NCBI GenBank assembly: GCA_013399305.1
Contig: VXAI01000305.1
Coordinates: 842,410-906,409, forward strand
DNA from: Rostratula benghalensis
Lineage: Eukaryota; Chordata; Aves; Charadriiformes; Rostratulidae
Length of the DNA: 64,000 nucleotides
Direction of reading: 5' to 3'
In this document: positions 62,101 to 64,000 of the stretch, piece by piece
Layout: the number at the start of each line of letters is the position of its first letter
Numbering within the stretch: the first letter of the stretch is position 1
The notes under the pieces: generated by a model
Databases searched by the model: none
What the model was told of the DNA's origin: nothing
Seen by the model: the letters and a program-made list of their open reading frames with translations, nothing else
Made by a program: the position numbers and the translations under genes

Positions 62101-62763
62101 AAAGGCCAACAAAGGTGCTAAAGGGAAGAAGGATGAAAAGCCAGAAGCTGCAAAGGAAGGTACTACACCATCTGAAAATGGTGAAAATAAAGCTGAAGAG
62201 GTACTTCCCACACATAACCTCCTGCTGATTTGAATCAGCCCTCTTTTAATGACTGGACCTCCCGGCCGTTTGACAGCGTGTTCATAACCTTTCTCTTTAT
62301 TGCCCCCGTGATGTCACTGCAGATCCGCAGCTCTCGCTCAGCTCTTAGTCTTTCAACACCCAGAGGTGCCCCCACCCCAGCACACTCTCTCAGGGAAAGG
62401 GCAGATTGAAAGTGAAAGTTGAGGGGTGCGGTAGAGCCTTAGAAAGCGATAGTAAGTGTGGTGCTTTTCAGTGGGAACCCTGGAAGCCGACAGGTAAGGC
62501 CCGTATCGCTTTGGAAAAGCTGGGACCCGTAATTGTAAGACAAAAATAAAAAATAATTTAAAAAATTGCATGAAATGTCCCCGTTTTGGGAGGGGTTTCA
62601 ACGTAAGGCGGAGGTAGGTTTTGCCAGCGAGCTGTTGCCAGTGAGGAAGGGAAGGAGAAAAGGGTAGTTTGGGTATTTGGGTGTGTGAGAGTAAGTAACT
62701 CCTGTCTTTCTTTCTTCTCCACAGGCTCAGAAAACTGAATCTGTAGGTGACAAGAATGAATGA
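41113..62763 (+). CDS. HMGN3: HMGN3, high mobility group nucleosome-binding domain protein 3 (complete, six exons)
   Basis: Small nuclear protein that binds nucleosome core particles, competes with linker histone and loosens chromatin; the human homologue is also called TRIP7. Coding exons are 41113-41127, 56084-56134, 59733-59762, 60323-60370, 62087-62200 and 62725-62763. All introns are phase 0 and the product is 98 residues (human, as I recall it, 99). Seen in the translation: the N-terminal MPKRK basic motif, the nucleosome-binding core RRSARLSA at residues 25-32, a Pro/Lys-rich segment at 33-48, a Lys/Gly/Glu-rich segment, and an acidic C-terminal regulatory tail ending [12 protein letters not shown]. 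The start has A at -3 and no upstream ATG in the island. Compared with human, one codon is missing at the exon 4/5 junction. HMGN3 is chosen over HMGN1, 2 and 4 because of the C-terminal AQKTESV and SENGE motifs. The reading frame is intact. Confidence 0.97.
41518..41533 (+). repeat. Poly-G run (16) in the 5' part of intron 1
   Basis: Sixteen consecutive G on the non-template strand, inside an island that is already G-rich around 41,170-41,200 and 41,360. A G-quadruplex or R-loop is plausible; run length may be imprecise. Confidence 0.85.
43436..43835 (+). mobile_element. CR1 LINE fragment in intron 1
   Basis: It starts ggaaaggctgagggatttgg and passes through gatggggccaggctttttt, caggacacgagggaatgggc and gaggtggtggagtctccatc to a slightly diverged end (agcaatctgttctatga). 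Nearly identical to the 47402 copy: I count only about five differences over ~280 bp, including the shared unusual aagatgaagaggaacttctt. Confidence 0.95.
44311..44416 (+). mobile_element. CR1 LINE 3' end, short
   Basis: It contains gatgtgttcctgtgcagcct, then ggttggacaaaatgatctcc and the terminal cacagcattctgtgattg. About 105 bp remain. Confidence 0.88.
45533..45983 (+). mobile_element. ERVL-like LTR (solo, 3'-truncated) in sense orientation
   Basis: It starts tgtcatggattcagctggga and then shows the blocks I know from a common avian ERVL-type LTR: caaggccttttctcctcttc, caccaccccaccag, cacaagaagttgggagggga, a TATA box in cactatataaagctggtgg (TATATAA at 45764-45770), gtgtttgtcttcccaagtca, ggagcccagctttcctggag and the poly(A)-side block gctgttaaactctcttttat. 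The expected 3' tail after ctcagcccaggag is replaced by a CR1 end. No internal retroviral genes flank it, so it is a solo or truncated LTR. Family assignment is from memory of the block order. Confidence 0.8.
45984..46075 (+). mobile_element. Short CR1 3' end abutting the LTR
   Basis: It reads agtgatggtttttatcagag, then gttgatggttggactcgatg, then the terminal-like atgattctctgaatg. It directly continues from the truncated LTR, so it was inserted into it or joined by deletion. It shares its leading block with the copy at 7871. Confidence 0.82.
46076..47401 (+). other. Intron 1 spacer
   Basis: No gene or named repeat. A T/C-rich tract lies near 46,200-46,310. The 104-codon minus frame here has no recognisable content. 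Confidence 0.45.
47402..47923 (+). mobile_element. CR1 LINE copy in intron 1, about 0.5 kb
   Basis: It starts in aaggccccatctggagttct and continues through gagagggtacagcaagcggc, gaaaggctgagggacttggg and gatggggccaggctttttt to catagcattttgtgattcc. Its 189-codon open frame is the remnant of the CR1 reverse transcriptase C-terminus and downstream sequence, not a host gene. It lies about 860 bp from an inverted copy at 48785. Confidence 0.95.
48785..49178 (-). mobile_element. CR1 LINE copy, inverted relative to 47402
   Basis: It opens with the complement of the terminus (tcacagattgctatggggtt) and runs through the complement of the ctgctctgggtgaccctgct block to cccaagtccctcagcctttc. It is the same subfamily as the 43436, 47402 and 54300 copies. 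Confidence 0.95.
49853..49927 (+). other. Exon-like 75-bp segment in intron 1
   Basis: A pyrimidine-rich acceptor (cttcttcactctgcgctag) ends at 49852, and a gtgaga donor-like motif starts at 49928. The 75-bp interval is a multiple of three, has no stop in the phase that would continue from HMGN3 exon 1, and codes a Lys/Glu/Ala/Thr-rich stretch. The donor is weak because TT precedes the GT. It could be a cryptic cassette exon or chance; no HMGN family exon of this content is known to me. Confidence 0.25.
50003..50184 (+). CDS. Possible terminal coding exon of an unrecognised gene nested in HMGN3 intron 1
   Basis: An acceptor (ggcttcttttcag) ends at 50002. If one base of a split codon comes from upstream, the frame is open for 60 codons to a TGA at 50182-50184. 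The product looks like a compact protein C-terminus: mixed hydrophobic and charged residues, for example [20 protein letters not shown] and later [12 protein letters not shown]. An AT-rich tail follows, with AATAAA at 50573-50578 and a strongly U/GU-rich downstream element. I do not recognise the protein. It cannot be an HMGN3 continuation in this frame, because exon 1 is phase 0 and would hit TAG after two codons. It may be a real terminal exon, a decayed retrocopy, or chance. Confidence 0.33.
50333..50345. repeat. Poly-C run (13)
   Basis: Thirteen consecutive C within the AT-rich tail after the 50003-50184 open frame. Confidence 0.85.
50573..50578 (+). terminator. Intronic poly(A) signal AATAAA
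   Basis: Canonical hexamer, followed 12-35 bp later by a U/GU-rich element (ttctttgttttgtttgtttt). It is well formed and on the sense strand of HMGN3 intron 1, so it could end a nested transcript or a prematurely terminated HMGN3 transcript near 50,590. Confidence 0.5.
51524..51567 (+). mobile_element. CR1 terminal fragment
   Basis: Only the last ~45 bp of a CR1: gaggtcccttccaagcccaa followed by ccattctatgattctgtag. Confidence 0.8.
51692..51930 (-). mobile_element. CR1 LINE fragment
   Basis: It opens gagtcatagaatggttggag and shares gaccaggttgctccaagccc with the copies at 691, 28618 and 53232. It carries a small insertion (aagaaactt) in the caccaccctcacaccaaaga segment. Confidence 0.93.
53232..53705 (-). 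mobile_element. CR1 LINE copy, about 0.47 kb
   Basis: It opens tcgtagaatcacagaatggt and runs through caccaaagaagttcttccct, agagtccctccccatctctc and cttctcttctccaggctgaa to ctctggaccctccccaacag, making it one of the longer antisense copies in intron 1. Confidence 0.94.
54300..54681 (-). mobile_element. CR1 LINE copy, antisense in intron 1
   Basis: It opens atcacggaatgctatggggt, carries the complement of the ctgctgtgggtgaccctgct block and ends near gactaaaaagacccaagtct. It is the same subfamily as 43436 and 47402 in opposite orientation. Confidence 0.94.
56084..56134 (+). CDS. HMGN3: HMGN3 coding exon 2
   Basis: Seventeen codons starting SPEGAEGKD and ending VTKQE, entered from the acceptor tcttttctttcag. 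The exon is followed by GCAAGT, so the donor is GC and not GT. The reading frame into exon 3 ([11 protein letters not shown]) fixes this boundary. Confidence 0.96.
56135..59732 (+). other. HMGN3: HMGN3 intron 2 (3,598 bp), GC-AG type
   Basis: The donor is GAG|GCAAGT and the acceptor ctttccctgtag. Apart from the C, the donor matches the U1 consensus perfectly, as is usual for GC-AG introns. No CR1 was found inside. The region 56,780-58,500 is purine-rich on the + strand and gives a 220-codon minus-strand open frame with no recognisable product. Confidence 0.9.
59733..59762 (+). CDS. HMGN3: HMGN3 coding exon 3 (nucleosome-binding core)
   Basis: Ten codons, [10 protein letters not shown], followed by GTAAGT. 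It contains the invariant RRSARL core that contacts the nucleosome acidic patch in HMGN proteins, including the two serines known as phosphorylation sites in the family. Confidence 0.97.
59763..60322 (+). other. HMGN3: HMGN3 intron 3 (560 bp)
   Basis: GT-AG, acceptor aatcttttctag. A T-rich run near 60,037-60,065 is the only notable content. Confidence 0.93.
60323..60370 (+). CDS. HMGN3: HMGN3 coding exon 4
   Basis: Sixteen codons, [16 protein letters not shown], completing the nucleosome-binding domain; donor GTAAAT. Human reads KTSAK here, so the bird has one residue fewer. Confidence 0.96.
60371..62086 (+). other. HMGN3: HMGN3 intron 4 (1,716 bp)
   Basis: GT-AG. It contains a TTAAA-type pentamer repeat at 60,490-60,512, a T/C run near 61,227-61,245 and a G-run near 62,005-62,016. 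No gene inside. Confidence 0.93.
60490..60512. repeat. (TTAAA)n repeat
   Basis: About four to five copies of a TTAAA pentamer inside HMGN3 intron 4. Confidence 0.8.
62087..62200 (+). CDS. HMGN3: HMGN3 coding exon 5 (full form)
   Basis: Thirty-eight codons from [18 protein letters not shown] to [10 protein letters not shown], donor GTACTT. An internal donor at 62160 gives the short isoform. The acceptor is a tandem CAGAAG. Confidence 0.96.
62160..62165 (+). promoter_or_regulatory. HMGN3: Internal alternative 5' splice site for the HMGN3b isoform
   Basis: The sequence GAAG|GTACTA inside exon 5 is a usable donor. Splicing 62159 to 62725 shifts exon 6 into another frame, giving Gly-Ser-Glu-Asn and a TGA at 62736-62738, for a product of 76 residues. 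As I recall it, human HMGN3b ends with the equivalent GTEN, so the site and frame appear conserved. Confidence 0.8.
62201..62724 (+). other. HMGN3: HMGN3 intron 5 (524 bp)
   Basis: GT-AG with a strong pyrimidine tract (tctttctttcttctccacag). If it were retained, the frame would end after ten more codons ([10 protein letters not shown]). Confidence 0.93.
62725..62763 (+). CDS. HMGN3: HMGN3 coding exon 6 and stop
   Basis: Twelve codons, [12 protein letters not shown], and a TGA stop at 62761-62763. The AQKTESV motif marks HMGN3a. Confidence 0.96.
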   Translation, partial: AQKTESVGDKNE

Positions 62764-62947
62764 AAATATCATGAAAATTTTGGGTTGATTTTATGTACCT
62801 CTTGGACAACTTTTAAAAGATATTTTTATCAAGTATTTTGTAAATGCTAATTTTTTTAGGACTATGATAGTTGACATATTAAACTGTATATGAACATTTC
62901 CCTCCTCATAACAGTGCTTTTAGAACTTCCCATTGTTGCCAAGTAAT

Positions 62948-62953
62948 AATAAA
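62948..62953 (+). terminator. HMGN3: Proximal poly(A) signal AATAAA
   Basis: Canonical hexamer followed about 20 bp later by the GU-rich element ggtgtgtgtac. This would give a 3' UTR of roughly 200 nt. Confidence 0.85.
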
Positions 62954-63191
62954 TATCAACTTAATATGGCCAGGTGTGTGTACAATTGGGTCAGCATTCC
63001 ATACACTTGCTTTGGGAGGTGAAGTCTTGTGCATATGGTGATGTTTTTACTGTGTGTATTTGAATTTTTCATGCAGTTTTTTCTAGAGCAATAATCAGTG
63101 GTGCTTTTGTACTTAGGGTTTATGTGATTTTAATGAAACATGGATAGATGTGGCCACCTGCTGACTATTTTGGGTTCTTTGAATGGATTAA

Positions 63192-63197
63192 AATAAA
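63192..63197 (+). terminator. HMGN3: Distal poly(A) signal AATAAA
   Basis: AATAAA overlapping an ATTAAA at 63187, with a U-rich downstream stretch (tgatgttttctctt). This would give a 3' UTR of about 450 nt. Confidence 0.85.
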
Positions 63198-63302
63198 AGG
63201 TCTCCTTGCCTGCAAAACGACAGCCTCTGATGTTTTCTCTTAAACCTGAGCAATGCCTTACTCCTGCTTGCAGCAGTTAGAAGGAACAAGGGTAAATGAT
63301 TG

Positions 63303-63592
63303 CAGCTGGGGGTGTTCAGCCTGGAAAAGAGAAGGCTCCAGGGAGACCTCAGAGCCCCTTCCAGTCCCTAAAGGGGCTCCAGGAGAGATGGGCAGGGACT
63401 CTTGGTCAGGGAGGGGAGCCATAGCATGAGGGGTAATGGTTTTAAACTGAAAGAGGAGAGATTTAGATGAGATCTGAGGAAGAACTTCTTTGGTGTGAGG
63501 GTGGTGAGAGCCTGGCCCAGGTTGCCCAGAGAAGCTGTGGCTGCCCCATCCCTGGAGGGGTTCAAGGCCAGGCTGGATGGGGCTTGGAGCAT
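63303..63592 (+). mobile_element. CR1 LINE fragment lacking its 3' end
   Basis: It starts cagctgggggtgttcagcct, passes through ctccaggagagatgggcagg and gcccagagaagctgtggctg, and stops at ggatggggcttggagca. It lies about 90 bp beyond the HMGN3 poly(A) site. The terminal ~120 bp seen in related copies are missing. Confidence 0.92.
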
Positions 63593-64000
63593 CTGAGGAG
63601 GTAAAGGCCCACCTTCCCTCAGCTTTCCATTATTTCTCTGGGTTTTTCCTTTCTGCTGCTTCCCTGTCCTTGGCTGACCTTGAGCTGAGTGGGTATTTTC
63701 TCTCTTCAGCACCAAAAAGGCAGCTTTTTGGACACATGAGTGTGTAAGGGGAGTGCTACAGGCAAATTAACCCTTAGGCTGGGCAGCAGGGAAGTGAAGT
63801 TGATTTGCTGCGGTTTGCTCAGCTCTGGAAAGTTCAGGAGTTAATTTGGCTGTTCACAACTGCAAAAAGATGTTAAAAACCCTTAACCACCCCAAAAAGC
63901 AGGGCAAGGGAGAAAGAACAGCAAGAAAATAATATTAGAATAAATAACACATTGAAGTTAAATTTCTAGGGGAATGGGAAAAGTCATTGTTTTGTCTGCT
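63593..64000. other. Downstream flank
   Basis: Nothing recognised after the CR1 fragment to the end of the window. Confidence 0.5.

Larger units (their letters stand above)
62764..63215 (+). other. HMGN3: HMGN3 3' UTR
   Basis: AT-rich sequence after the stop, ending about 18 bp past the distal poly(A) signal at 63192. The exact cleavage site is inferred. Confidence 0.85.

Overview
The window is vertebrate nuclear DNA from a bird. The main reason is the roughly 22 copies or fragments of CR1 LINEs, many ending in the characteristic CR1 terminal repeat (attctatgattctgtgatt and variants), together with an avian ERVL-like LTR. The one gene that can be recognised with certainty is HMGN3, complete on the + strand. 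The density and variety of the CR1 copies suggest a neoavian bird, but I cannot name the species.

Layout. Positions 1 to about 40,600 form an AT-rich gene desert with no credible exon. It holds twelve CR1 fragments in both orientations, simple repeats, a 42-bp tandem duplication carrying two identical hairpins, and a few TAAT-rich stretches that could be conserved regulatory DNA. From about 40,615 to 42,010 there is a strong CpG island containing a CCAAT box, GC boxes and HMGN3 exon 1 (ATG at 41113). The gene then runs to a stop at 62763: six coding exons encode a 98-residue nucleosome-binding protein. Intron 1 is very long (14,956 bp) and holds most of the genic repeats. A 3' UTR with two good poly(A) signals ends near 63,215. 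The last ~780 bp contain one 3'-truncated CR1 and unremarkable sequence.

How the parts work together. This is a CpG-island, TATA-less promoter driving a small chromatin architectural protein. Two alternative products are readable from the sequence: the full-length HMGN3a form, and a short HMGN3b form made by an internal donor in exon 5 that shifts exon 6 into a frame ending Gly-Ser-Glu-Asn. Intron 2 uses a GC donor instead of GT.

Most notable items outside the known gene model: (1) a terminal-exon-like unit inside intron 1 (about 49,853 to 50,590) with splice acceptors, a 60-codon protein-like open frame, an AT-rich tail and an AATAAA with a U/GU-rich downstream element; (2) a sense-oriented LTR with an intact TATA box inside intron 1; (3) nearly identical and inverted CR1 copies within intron 1 that could pair in the pre-mRNA. 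No CRISPR, operon, tRNA or rRNA gene was seen.
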